Shown here piece by piece: positions 35,174-42,953 of a DNA stretch of 64,000 nucleotides. The stretch comes from Picosynechococcus sp. PCC 7002 (lineage in GTDB: Bacteria; Cyanobacteriota; Cyanobacteriia; Cyanobacteriales; MRBY01). Both the position numbers and the translations under genes were made by a program. A model generated the notes under the pieces. That model was not told the origin of the DNA. It ran no database searches and saw only the letters and a program-made list of their open reading frames with translations. Within the stretch, counting starts at the first letter, position 1; every line of letters starts with the position of its first letter. Location: assembly GCF_963860125.1 (NCBI RefSeq), contig NZ_CAWLFA010000001.1, positions 1,550,001 to 1,614,000 on the forward strand. Reading direction: 5' to 3'.

Positions 35174-36571
35174 TTAAAATAAGAAACCGAAAGGCAAAAG
35201 ATTGCGCAGTGGACTTAAAATGCGTGAGAGTCCATCTGTAAAGCTAGCCGTTGCATTACGATCCACGATGATGACATCGTTGTTCCAAAGAATTGGGTTG
35301 GATTCGGCATTGACGTTTTGAGAAAAATCAATTTCAAACTGCTGCTGGACAATGGTGCCATTGGGATTGAGACGGATTAATTCCACATCGTTGCGGGCGC
35401 GATCTGTCAGTCCTCCAGCGGCCAGCACGGCTTGGTTTAATGTCGTATTTGCAGGAACGCGAACAGCACCAGGACTCTCGATTTCACCGACCACATTAAC
35501 GAGAATCTGATCGGGGGACAAGTTAGTGGCCACAATTTGGGCCGCTTCGGCATCGGATGGGGCCGCAGCGGTGGCGATAGAAATGGTATCCCCTTGTTGT
35601 AAGGCTAAGTCTTGGGTCAAATCTCCTGATTGAAACAGTTCCCAAAAATCAATGTCAATGGTTTGAGGGGTGCCACTGCGGGTCAGACGTCGCACTTGAA
35701 TTTGACGAATATCAGCGGAGGGCTTGATCCCACCCGCTTCCCGAATGGCTTGGGAGACGGTGGGGTTGGTTTGGGATTCGCCGCCCGTTAATCGATAGAT
35801 ACCTGGACGAAATACTTCGCCAACAACACCAATGTCTAAGGTTTCAGGGGTGCCAATTAGATTTGAGGCTGCTAGTTGAGCCGACTCGGTTAAGTTCACC
35901 GTTTCTACTGCGGGTACAAAAACCGCATCCCCATCTCGCAGGGCGATGTTTTGGCTTGCATCGCCGTTTTGTAACAGTTCCCAGAGGTCAACGGCGACGG
36001 TCTGCCTTGCACCAGATGGGCTGAGGCGACGAATTTGCACTTGTCGTAAATTGGCGGCATAGGTGAGCCCACCCGAAGCCTGAATGGCTTGCACCAGGGT
36101 GGGAAACTGACCTCCGTCTAGGGTATAGGCACCGGGACTATTGACTTCTCCGGAGAGGGTCACTTGGAAAGAACGGGGTTGCTGCAGGACAAGGGTAATT
36201 CTGGGATAGCGTAATTCTGACTGGTAGCGGGTGGCGATCGCCGTTTCTGCTGCTTCGATGGTTAAACCCGCAACCGGCACCTTACCAATGGCCGGGAGGT
36301 TAAGGGAGCCATCGGCCAGTACTCGTTGACTACCGCTATATTCAGGCACATTAAAGACTTCAACCTCTAACTGATCGCCCACACCGAGAATGTAGTTTCG
36401 ATCAACGCCCATTGCCGGCAAAGCACTCGACGATAGGTGGATCCGTTGTGGAGTTTGCGCTTGCATCGCCCCATCTTCTGAAAAATCAGACCTGTCGGCA
36501 GCAGCGGCAGCGCTGAAACTACCAGGAATTAGGATGAAGACTGACGTACAAAACAGGATAAAAAATTGCAT
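35174..36571 (-). CDS. wza: Wza-like outer-membrane polysaccharide export protein
   Basis: A 465-residue export protein. A signal peptide (MQFFILFCTSVFILIPGSFS, cleavage near AAA) is followed by the polysaccharide export domain (LGVGDQLEVEVFNVPEYSG to RITLVLQQPRS, ~60-135) and three SLBB repeats (starting FQVTLSGEVNSPGAYTL ~137, GVVGEVFRPGIYRL ~250, VNVVGEIESPGAVRV ~365). E. coli Wza has fewer such repeats. There is no clear lipobox cysteine, so it may not be a lipoprotein. The end (LLPFGFLF) could form the membrane helix. A GGAG ribosome site lies 9 bases before the ATG. It is first in the wza-wzc operon, reading away from the glycosyltransferase genes. Confidence 0.93.
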   Translation of the reverse strand: MQFFILFCTSVFILIPGSFSAAAAADRSDFSEDGAMQAQTPQRIHLSSSALPAMGVDRNYILGVGDQLEVEVFNVPEYSGSQRVLADGSLNLPAIGKVPVAGLTIEAAETAIATRYQSELRYPRITLVLQQPRSFQVTLSGEVNSPGAYTLDGGQFPTLVQAIQASGGLTYAANLRQVQIRRLSPSGARQTVAVDLWELLQNGDASQNIALRDGDAVFVPAVETVNLTESAQLAASNLIGTPETLDIGVVGEVFRPGIYRLTGGESQTNPTVSQAIREAGGIKPSADIRQIQVRRLTRSGTPQTIDIDFWELFQSGDLTQDLALQQGDTISIATAAAPSDAEAAQIVATNLSPDQILVNVVGEIESPGAVRVPANTTLNQAVLAAGGLTDRARNDVELIRLNPNGTIVQQQFEIDFSQNVNAESNPILWNNDVIIVDRNATASFTDGLSRILSPLRNLLPFGFLF

Positions 36572-36645
36572 TGAGCAAGGCTCCTGGAATTTATATTCTG
36601 ACCCAAGGATTCAGAATCTACTAACAACACAGCTATCTACAGACG

Positions 36646-36660
36646 ACCCCAAATTGGGGT
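36646..36660. promoter_or_regulatory. 15-bp palindrome upstream of wza
   Basis: ACCCCAA-A-TTGGGGT is perfect apart from the centre base and lies 75 bases before the wza start. The one-base loop rules out an RNA hairpin, so a dimeric DNA-binding protein site is the natural reading. No regulator is identified. Confidence 0.45.
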
Positions 36661-36711
36661 GCAGGCTAATGCTGATCGATTCAAAAGGGAGAAAATTTAT
36701 CTAAATCCTAT

Positions 36712-36730
36712 TGTAAAGTTACTGTAAAGT
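36712..36730. promoter_or_regulatory. Two direct repeats TGTAAAGT at 11-base spacing upstream of wza
   Basis: TGTAAAGT occurs at 36712 and 36723. Read toward wza they are ACTTTACA half-sites, close to the HLR1 half-site TTTACA, but with 11 instead of 10 bases between starts. It may be an OmpR-type response regulator site. Confidence 0.4.
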
Positions 36731-37018
36731 GTCACTACCATAGGGCACAGGTTTAAAAGTGAGCAACCGATGACAAAAAGAAAGCAAATTCAATCCAGAC
36801 GCCAGACATTATAGGTGCTTATTCTAAAATTGTCAGTATAACGATTAGATGAGCCAAGCTAATGTTAATGGTTGAAACTGATACCAATCTCTAAATTAAA
36901 CACTTAGGAATAGTGTCGATGAGTAGTATGTGTTAAGTGGCAAGCAATCACTATCCTGTTAGCGTTTTGTTTACCAATCAAGTTGTCTCGGCAATTGGGT
37001 CTACATTCATTCTGCGTC

Positions 37019-37510
37019 ATGAAACCAATCAACCGGAATTTTCATCCTGTCTCCCTAGACAATAGAAGTTCAGGCAAACAATCATCGACCAAGCGCCGCG
37101 ATCGCCACCGTAAGCGTTCCAAGCGCCGTGCTATCTTTTGCCCGATTCACCAGTGCTACTTAGATAGTGTGAGTCAGAAACACCGAATTTACGCCGACCA
37201 ACCGGATCATCTCCAAAGCCGGGGGCTCAGTCGGCGCAAGGCACTTTTACTCGTTGCAACAAAAACGACTGTGCCCTTAGATGGGGAGTGGCTAGAAGCC
37301 TTTTGGTGTAAGTGTTGTCAAGAAACGAAATGGTATCATGTCCGCAAATGCGATCGCGAATATCAGTTATCGTTGGCCTCTCCTGAACTATGGCAACAGG
37401 CAACTGGCGTAATTTCTGTTCAAGGCAATCCTTCTGTCAGCGAGTTTACGCGCCGCCAATCGCAATGTCAGGGTTCTACCACAATCAAAGACTTCCGCTT
37501 CGTAAATTGA
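37019..37510 (+). CDS. Small protein with a probable zinc site, unknown function
   Basis: A 163-residue soluble protein. A very basic start (STKRRDRHRKRSKRRAIFC) is followed by CPIHQCYL and, 50 residues later, FWCKCCQETKWYHVRKC, so His/Cys pairs likely bind one zinc, in the style of small ribbon domains. GLSRRKALLLVATKTTVPLD lies between. The basic tail and zinc ribbon suggest nucleic-acid binding, possibly a regulator; it stands between the divergent wza-wzc and glycosyltransferase operons, a usual place for a local regulator, but this is inference. ATG 37019 is used; the frame is open upstream only from a TTG at 36983. Confidence 0.75.
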   Translation: MKPINRNFHPVSLDNRSSGKQSSTKRRDRHRKRSKRRAIFCPIHQCYLDSVSQKHRIYADQPDHLQSRGLSRRKALLLVATKTTVPLDGEWLEAFWCKCCQETKWYHVRKCDREYQLSLASPELWQQATGVISVQGNPSVSEFTRRQSQCQGSTTIKDFRFVN

Positions 37511-37926
37511 CCTCGACCAATTGGCGTAGATAGGATACAGTGTGAAGGAATGATGAAGAAAGCATGAGGGAGCGATGAAGGCTTCCCACCGTAGAGTGAG
37601 CTTCGATGGTCTATTTGATCTCAGTTTCTCTACCCTGCTTCTACTACTAGCAATGCCATCAGTTCGGCATCCAGGGTAGAACAGTCCCAGGATTCGTCTG
37701 TCTATTTTTTTCACAACCCAAGCTTGCTGCACTACCGCGCAACGATCTCCCAGTTACAAGGGGATCACTAAAAACGTTGCCTAGAAAGCTTTGCGTGTAG
37801 GGCGATCGCCTTTTTGGTTAATGGTTTAGCGATCGCCTAATGGTGAAGATGAAGCAAAAGTGCATGGGTTCATTGCTTCGCCGATCCAAATCTTTAGCTT
37901 TATCTCCCCTTTAAAAAAGTTTATCT
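37511..37926. other. 416-base intergenic region before the glycosyltransferase genes
   Basis: It contains the structured element at 37629-37680 and two HIP1 sites near 37802 and 37829. An open frame on the minus strand overlaps it but also runs antisense into the previous gene and is not supported. No clear promoter was picked. Confidence 0.4.
37629..37680 (+). ncRNA. Possible structured leader or attenuator
   Basis: TCTACCCTG (37629-37637) pairs with CAGGGTAGA (37672-37680); an inner ATGCC/GGCAT stem (37653-37657 with 37666-37670) closes an 8-base loop. A run of seven T residues lies about 23 bases after the stem. The two nested stems suggest an RNA element in a leader for the downstream genes. 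No known riboswitch was recognised. Confidence 0.3.
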
Positions 37927-39234
37927 ATGTTGTTTGTTCATTACCTCAAGCGCTTGGTTTCTAGCCGTTCCCAGCCAACTATTGATCAACCTTCTGGGCC
38001 TAAGAATGAACCACAACTCCGCTTAATGGTGCTCACCCAGTTTTTCCCCCCTGATTTTGCCCCGACAGGTCAGCTCATCGAGGAATTGACGCGGCACCTG
38101 AGCCAGCAAGGCTTAGATGTTGATATCTTTACGGGGCAACCCGGATACGCCTTTCAAGCGACAGATGCTCCACGCCTTGAACAAGTAGATAGTCTGAAAG
38201 TCCGGCGATCGCGGACAGCCCAGCTCTGGCCCCAGCGGATTCGCGGCAAAGCGATCAATGGCATTTTGTTCCTATTGCGGACAGTGCTCCATCTCGTCGG
38301 ATGTGGGCGCAAAACAGAACTGCTGTTGATTACGACGGCCCCTCCCTTTTTACCCGTCGTGGGTTACTTTGCGAACCTGATTTTCCGAGTGCCCTATGTT
38401 TGTCTGCTTTATGATCTCTATCCTGATATTGCCGTTAAGCTTGGCGTGATCCCAGAACAGCACTGGTTAGCGCGATTTTGGCAAAATATGAACCTCAGGG
38501 TGTGGCGACGGGCAAAGGGCATTGTGGTATTAAGCCCGGCGAAAAAGCAACACATTACCCAACTCTGTCCGGGGATCGAATCAAAGGTCAGCGTGATCCA
38601 TAGTTGGGCAAATCCGGACTTAATCGTGCCGATCCCCAAGCAGGAAAATTGGTTTGCCCTGCGGTACGGACTGATTCAGCCATTTACGGTGCTCTATTCC
38701 GGTAATCTGGGCCGTTGCCACGATGTTGAAACCTTCCTCGAAGCGGCCATTTTACTCAAGGATGAACCGATTAAGTTTGTCTGTATTGGTAATGGTGCCA
38801 AGCGGCAGGTGTTAATGGAAAAGCGTGAACAGTTGGGGTTATCAAACCTGCTGCTGCTGCCCTACCAAGATAAAGAAGTGTTGCCCTATTCCTTGACGGC
38901 CTGTGATTTGTCGTTGGTGAGTTTGAGTCCGGGGATGGAACGCCTGTTAGCACCGAGCAAGCTTTATTCAGCCTTGGCAGCGGGTCGGCCCATTGCCGTG
39001 GTCTGTCCGCCTAAGAGCTATTTAAAAGATCTAGTGCAGAAAACAAATTGTGGCCGGGCGATCGCCAATGGGGATGGCCAAGGGCTAGCGGATTTTATTC
39101 GGCAGTTGGCAGGCGATCGCCCCTTGGCAGAGGGCATGGGCCAAGCAGGACGCCGATATTTAGAAGAGAACTTCACACCGCAGCGAATTGCGGCGCAATA
39201 TTTAGAGGTGCTGCAAAATTCCGTCAAACGGTAA
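37927..39234 (+). CDS. Glycosyltransferase family 4 (WcaI-like)
   Basis: A 435-residue GT-B glycosyltransferase expected to add a sugar from a nucleotide donor to the growing exopolysaccharide unit on the cytoplasmic face. It has the N-terminal Rossmann start (LRLMVLTQFFPPDFAPTGQL), a membrane-touching hydrophobic stretch (FLPVVGYFANLIFRVPYVCL), the domain link (FTVLYSGNLGRCHDVETFLEA) and the donor-site end (LLAPSKLYSALAAGRPIAVV). The usual E-x7-E is replaced by the PSKLY type seen in WcaI and related colanic-acid enzymes. It keeps HIP1 sites and host-like base use, so it belongs to the older part of the locus. Confidence 0.9.
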   Translation: MLFVHYLKRLVSSRSQPTIDQPSGPKNEPQLRLMVLTQFFPPDFAPTGQLIEELTRHLSQQGLDVDIFTGQPGYAFQATDAPRLEQVDSLKVRRSRTAQLWPQRIRGKAINGILFLLRTVLHLVGCGRKTELLLITTAPPFLPVVGYFANLIFRVPYVCLLYDLYPDIAVKLGVIPEQHWLARFWQNMNLRVWRRAKGIVVLSPAKKQHITQLCPGIESKVSVIHSWANPDLIVPIPKQENWFALRYGLIQPFTVLYSGNLGRCHDVETFLEAAILLKDEPIKFVCIGNGAKRQVLMEKREQLGLSNLLLLPYQDKEVLPYSLTACDLSLVSLSPGMERLLAPSKLYSALAAGRPIAVVCPPKSYLKDLVQKTNCGRAIANGDGQGLADFIRQLAGDRPLAEGMGQAGRRYLEENFTPQRIAAQYLEVLQNSVKR

Positions 39235-39244
39235 TAGACCAAGA

Positions 39245-39297
39245 CTTAAAGGGGAGCTTTTGATAGTGGCGATCGCCCAGGGCTCTACCCCTTAAAG
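39245..39297. repeat. Inverted repeat after the first glycosyltransferase gene
   Basis: CTTAAAGGGG and CCCCTTAAAG pair with one mismatch around a loop that holds a HIP1 palindrome. It lies 10 bases past the gene's stop; no T-run follows, so terminator function is uncertain. Confidence 0.35.
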
Positions 39298-39349
39298 TGA
39301 AATCATTCTTCACTAATTCTGCTGATGGTGTGATGAAAGGCGATCGCCT
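39297..39349 (+). repeat. Direct repeat, left copy, flanking a Uma2 gene
   Basis: It matches 40042-40093 over about 52 bases with one gap and about ten differences; the right-hand 31 bases (39319-39349, ending in AGGCGATCGCCT) differ at only three positions. See the right copy. Confidence 0.7.
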
Positions 39350-39399
39350 CAATGAGAACAAGTTGTTAAAATTAGCTTACTCCTCTAATTTGCATCATT

Positions 39400-39963
39400 A
39401 TGGCTACCGTTTTAGACCTTCAGCCAATTGTTTCGTTAAATCGAGGGCAATTTTATCAGCTCTGCCAAAACAATCCTGACCTCAACTTAGAAAGAGACCC
39501 CCAAGGGAAGCTCATTATTATGTCTCCAGTTGGTGGTGAAAGCGGTGCCCAAGAAGCGAGCCTTATTTTCAAAGTTTCTCTCTGGAATGATCAGAGTCAA
39601 CTCGGAGTTGTTTTTAGTTCTTCAACAATATTTAGCTTGCCCCAGGGTGGCGATCGCTCCCCCGATGTGGCTTGGGTCTCCCGATGCAACTGGAAAAAAC
39701 TAACCCACGCAGAACGAGAAGGATTTCCGCCAATTTGTCCGGATTTTGTCATTGAGCTGAGGTCAAAAAGTGATCGCTTAAAACCCTTACAGAATAAAAT
39801 GCAGGAATACCTAAGTTCTGGTTTAAGGCTAGGTTGGTTGATTAATCCACAACAACAACAGGTTGAAATCTATCGCCCAAATCAAACCATACAAATCGTC
39901 AATTTACCGGCGACCTTATCTGGAGAAGACGTTTTACCTGGGCTAAACATCAGCCTAGACTGA
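39400..39963 (+). CDS. Uma2-family (DUF820) putative endonuclease
   Basis: A 187-residue protein of the Uma2 family, a PD-(D/E)XK nuclease-like group greatly expanded in cyanobacteria. Visible: RSPDVAWVSR (metal-binding Asp) and PDFVIELRSKSDRLKPLQNKM, where the Glu of IEL and the downstream Lys are the conserved site; ENYL-type ending QEYLSSGLRLGWLINP and the strand VEIYRPNQ are also typical. The biological role of the family is unsettled. The gene sits between two imperfect direct repeats at the left edge of the AT-rich polysaccharide island, so the module may have moved as a unit. No partner gene is adjacent. Confidence 0.9.
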   Translation: MATVLDLQPIVSLNRGQFYQLCQNNPDLNLERDPQGKLIIMSPVGGESGAQEASLIFKVSLWNDQSQLGVVFSSSTIFSLPQGGDRSPDVAWVSRCNWKKLTHAEREGFPPICPDFVIELRSKSDRLKPLQNKMQEYLSSGLRLGWLINPQQQQVEIYRPNQTIQIVNLPATLSGEDVLPGLNISLD

Positions 39964-40041
39964 ACAAGTTCGAGATACCAATTATTGGCCTTAGTTTTTC
40001 ACTCAGCGATCGCTGTGATCGCCCCTAAATTTCCCCTGAAA

Positions 40042-40093
40042 ATGAACTTATCCTCCACTGCCCTGCTGCTGGTGTGATGGTAGGCGATCGCCT
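40042..40093 (+). repeat. Direct repeat, right copy, flanking a Uma2 gene
   Basis: The right partner of 39297-39349. Its HIP1 palindrome is the last one before an 8.8-kb stretch with none. Both copies lie outside any gene. They may mark an insertion or a duplication that brought the Uma2 gene in. Confidence 0.7.
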
Positions 40094-40213
40094 TTTTGAG
40101 GTGCTATGACCAAGCCAACTTTGCATGCCTCGAGGTCTCCTGTGAGCGATCACCATTTTTACATAATGACAGTAGTTTAAGATAACCTATTGCAAAGGTG
40201 ACTTGTCCTGTCG

Positions 40214-42109
40214 ATGCAACTAAAAATGACATGGGTCATGAACTTGACTCACTTTTGTATTTTTAAGAATCTATATTTAATTGTGAAAATTTTGCGTAAC
40301 TTGCGATCACCTGCTTATCGGTTGGTGCTCGAAACAGCCCAGAAGAATTGGGGGCTGATTGTTGTTAATCTGACGACAAATATATTGAGTGCGTTGCTGG
40401 AGGGAAGCACGTTAGGGGTGATTTATCTGGCGGTGTCGTATCTCTCTACTCCAGGTGAAGCACAGGCTGATTCGCAGGTAATGCAGATTCTTGCGGCGCT
40501 GTTGCCACTGCCACCGGAGCAGATGTTTTTGGTGTTGATTGGTGCAGCGGTAGGACTCCAGATTTTGCTGAGTCTTAGCAATTATACCAATAAGGTATCT
40601 GCGGCGTTGCTATCGGCAAGGGCTCAGCCCTATGTAACGGGGAAGGTGTTTGAGCGAACAATGACCTTTAGCTATGGCTGCGTCAGTCGCTATAAGGTGG
40701 GCGATTTAGTGCTGTTTGCGAATGACGCGGCACTGGCGGTTGATCGACAAATCACGCAATTCAACATCATTGCGGTGAGTTTATCCTTTGTCATTATGTA
40801 CTTGATTGTGATTGTGCGTCTTTCGCCTGTGTTGGCTTTGACTGCAGCTTTCTTGACATTGGCCGTTGCTCTGGTGCAATACAAGCTAATTCCACGACTA
40901 AGGTATGTAGTACATCGGGTGACGGAAACGCAGGTGGAGTCAGCAAAATACATTACGGAGAGTATTCAGGCATTGCGGCTGTTGCATACGTTTGGAATGC
41001 AGCAAAAAACGGTCAAAATGGCGGGTCGTCTGCTGGATAAAACGCGGGAACAGCTCCAAAAGCGTGCCTACATTTTCTACTTGCCGGAGCCAATTATGGA
41101 TGCAGTCCCCATGATTTCCATTGGCGTTCTAGCGATTTTAGCAGTGCTATTTCAGGGAACTGAGACGAATGTTTTACCTGTATTACTAACGTTTCTGTTG
41201 GTTTTGCAGCGACTATCAGCCCGGCTTAAAGCAACGGTTAGTACCATCACGATTTTTGTTGATAATAGTGCTCGCATGTTTCGGCTGGAAACTATCTTGG
41301 ATCGTCAGGATAAGGAGTTTGAACAGTCGGGGGATAAGCCGTTTGTAGGGCTGAAAAATGATATTGAGTTTCAGTCGGTGAGTTTGTCCTATCTCAATGA
41401 TGGGGCGTTTGCGCTGAAGAATTTGACATTTACCATTCCCCGTAATCGAGTGCTTGCGCTGGTGGGAGAGTCGGGAGCAGGAAAGTCGTCTATCGTTGAT
41501 CTGTTGGTGGGGCTCTATCAACCCACGGCAGGTGAGGTTGTGGTGAATGGTAGACCGCTGAATGACTATCGCTTAGAAGATTGGCGGCAACACATTGGGG
41601 TAGTCAGTCAAGATACATTTATTTTCAATGACAGCATTTTGGAAAATTTGCGCTACGGTCACCAGTCAGCAACGCTGAATGAAGTAATGGAGGCAGCTCA
41701 GGCTGCCCAGGCCCATGAGTTTATTATGGCGCTGCCAGATGGATACGAGACGGCGGTGGGTGAGCGGGGCTATCGATTGTCCGGTGGGCAGCGGCAGCGG
41801 TTGGCTCTGGCGAGGGCACTAATTAAGCAGCCGGAAATTTTGGTGTTGGATGAGGCAACAAGTGCACTTGATAGTGAGTCTGAAAAACTAATTCAGCAAG
41901 CTCTGGAACAGTTTCAGAAAGAGCGAACAACAATAGTTGTTGCTCATAGATTATCAACCATCATCAATGCAGACCGAATTATTGTTTTAGATAAAGGAAA
42001 GGTTATTGAACAAGGAGATCATAAATCCCTATTGAAACTAGATGGTCTTTATGCATACTACTGGCGTTTGCAGAGTAGTAATTGTTTTTTATCAGCTCAA
42101 AATCAATAG
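40214..42109 (+). CDS. ABC exporter with fused membrane and ATPase domains (MsbA/PglK-like flippase candidate)
   Basis: A 631-residue half-transporter that should work as a dimer. The membrane half (~50-330) has six hydrophobic stretches (e.g. LSALLEGSTLGVIYLAVSYL; LSFVIMYLIVIVRLSPVLAL). The ATPase half has Walker A VGESGAGKSS, signature LSGGQRQRLALARAL, Walker B ILVLDEATSALD and the switch His in VVAHRLS. Such exporters flip lipid A or lipid-linked sugars, as PglK does. Placed first among sugar-modifying genes with no Wzx in view, it may flip the exopolysaccharide repeat unit. The start is uncertain: ATG 40214 or GTG 40283, neither with a good ribosome site. Base use is AT-rich from here on. 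Confidence 0.92.
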   Translation: MQLKMTWVMNLTHFCIFKNLYLIVKILRNLRSPAYRLVLETAQKNWGLIVVNLTTNILSALLEGSTLGVIYLAVSYLSTPGEAQADSQVMQILAALLPLPPEQMFLVLIGAAVGLQILLSLSNYTNKVSAALLSARAQPYVTGKVFERTMTFSYGCVSRYKVGDLVLFANDAALAVDRQITQFNIIAVSLSFVIMYLIVIVRLSPVLALTAAFLTLAVALVQYKLIPRLRYVVHRVTETQVESAKYITESIQALRLLHTFGMQQKTVKMAGRLLDKTREQLQKRAYIFYLPEPIMDAVPMISIGVLAILAVLFQGTETNVLPVLLTFLLVLQRLSARLKATVSTITIFVDNSARMFRLETILDRQDKEFEQSGDKPFVGLKNDIEFQSVSLSYLNDGAFALKNLTFTIPRNRVLALVGESGAGKSSIVDLLVGLYQPTAGEVVVNGRPLNDYRLEDWRQHIGVVSQDTFIFNDSILENLRYGHQSATLNEVMEAAQAAQAHEFIMALPDGYETAVGERGYRLSGGQRQRLALARALIKQPEILVLDEATSALDSESEKLIQQALEQFQKERTTIVVAHRLSTIINADRIIVLDKGKVIEQGDHKSLLKLDGLYAYYWRLQSSNCFLSAQNQ

Positions 42110-42147
42110 TTTTTACAAACAAGTATGATACTCCAACTAAACTCAAA

Positions 42148-42897
42148 ATGCTAGATAAATTTAGAGACATTATTAGCTATTCTACTGCTCGACCGATTTT
42201 CATTATTGGGACTGGACGATCAGGTACTCATTGGCTTGGCTATTCTCTTGAAAATCATCCTGATATACGAGCGACTATTGAAGCAAAGCCAATGTTTAAT
42301 TTATCTACAAGAATAGCTTTAGATCCAAATCTAGAGGAAAAGTTGATTGGACGACTGATCCGATCCTATAAATGGCAGATTCTTGCATCTTATCCTCGAC
42401 GTTACTTAGATAAAACACATCCTAATATCTGGATAGCTGAGAAGTTAAAGCGAGCATTTCCAAATGCGGTTTTTATCGGCATTGAACGCAGTCCATACGC
42501 AACTGTTTCCAGCATGATGAATCATAAAGGGGTTTCCGCATGGCATCAACGCTGGAAAAATTTTCCGCTCCCAAATCGCTTTCTTGGAATTACGCCGGAA
42601 CTAGCAAATATTTATGATGAAATCCCAATGGCAGCAAAATGTGCGCTACGGTGGAGCGCTCATCATGAACAGATGCAAAAACTTAAAGAGATCTTAGGAG
42701 AGAATATTTTGGTAATTCATTATGAAAATTTTGTTGTAAATCCTCAAGAAGTAATACTTAAACTGGAAAGGTTTTTGAACTTAAGTCGCCCAATTCCAAT
42801 GCCAAATATCAATGTAAAATCATTGGATAAGTGGAAAAAACAATTGTCAACTATGGAAATTGAACAAGTTGAAGCAGTTGTTGGATTATCACCTTAA
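42148..42897 (+). CDS. Sulfotransferase (PAPS-dependent)
   Basis: A 249-residue sulfotransferase expected to move sulfate from PAPS to a hydroxyl or amine, here probably on the exopolysaccharide. The 5'-phosphosulfate loop is in FIIGTGRSGTHWLGYSLE and the 3'-phosphate element in GIERSPYATVSSMM; DEIPMAAKCALRWSAHHEQM and LVIHYENFVVNPQEVI follow as in the family. ATG 42148 is used; the frame is open upstream only from a TTG inside the ABC gene. It is 38 bases after the ABC exporter and 56 before the pyruvyltransferase gene, in an AT-rich run without HIP1 sites, all on one strand. Confidence 0.9.
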   Translation: MLDKFRDIISYSTARPIFIIGTGRSGTHWLGYSLENHPDIRATIEAKPMFNLSTRIALDPNLEEKLIGRLIRSYKWQILASYPRRYLDKTHPNIWIAEKLKRAFPNAVFIGIERSPYATVSSMMNHKGVSAWHQRWKNFPLPNRFLGITPELANIYDEIPMAAKCALRWSAHHEQMQKLKEILGENILVIHYENFVVNPQEVILKLERFLNLSRPIPMPNINVKSLDKWKKQLSTMEIEQVEAVVGLSP

Positions 42898-42953
42898 AAG
42901 AATTAAAACATAGACAATATTGACCTCAAAAAAATCACTAAGGTTTTAATCTC

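Larger units (their letters stand above)
36572..37018. other. 447-base divergent intergenic region between wza and a zinc-site gene
   Basis: It holds the palindrome at 36646 and the direct repeats at 36712, both on the wza side. The right half is AT-rich with no clear promoter. It is probably the main control region of the wza-wzc operon. Confidence 0.5.

Noticed and set aside
36712..36730. A true HLR1 site upstream of wza
   Set aside because: The half-sites fit, but their starts are 11 bases apart instead of 10, so it is reported only as a candidate direct repeat.
37388..37732. A 114-codon minus-strand frame
   Set aside because: Half is antisense to the zinc-site protein gene, the rest crosses a structured intergenic element, and there is no ribosome site.
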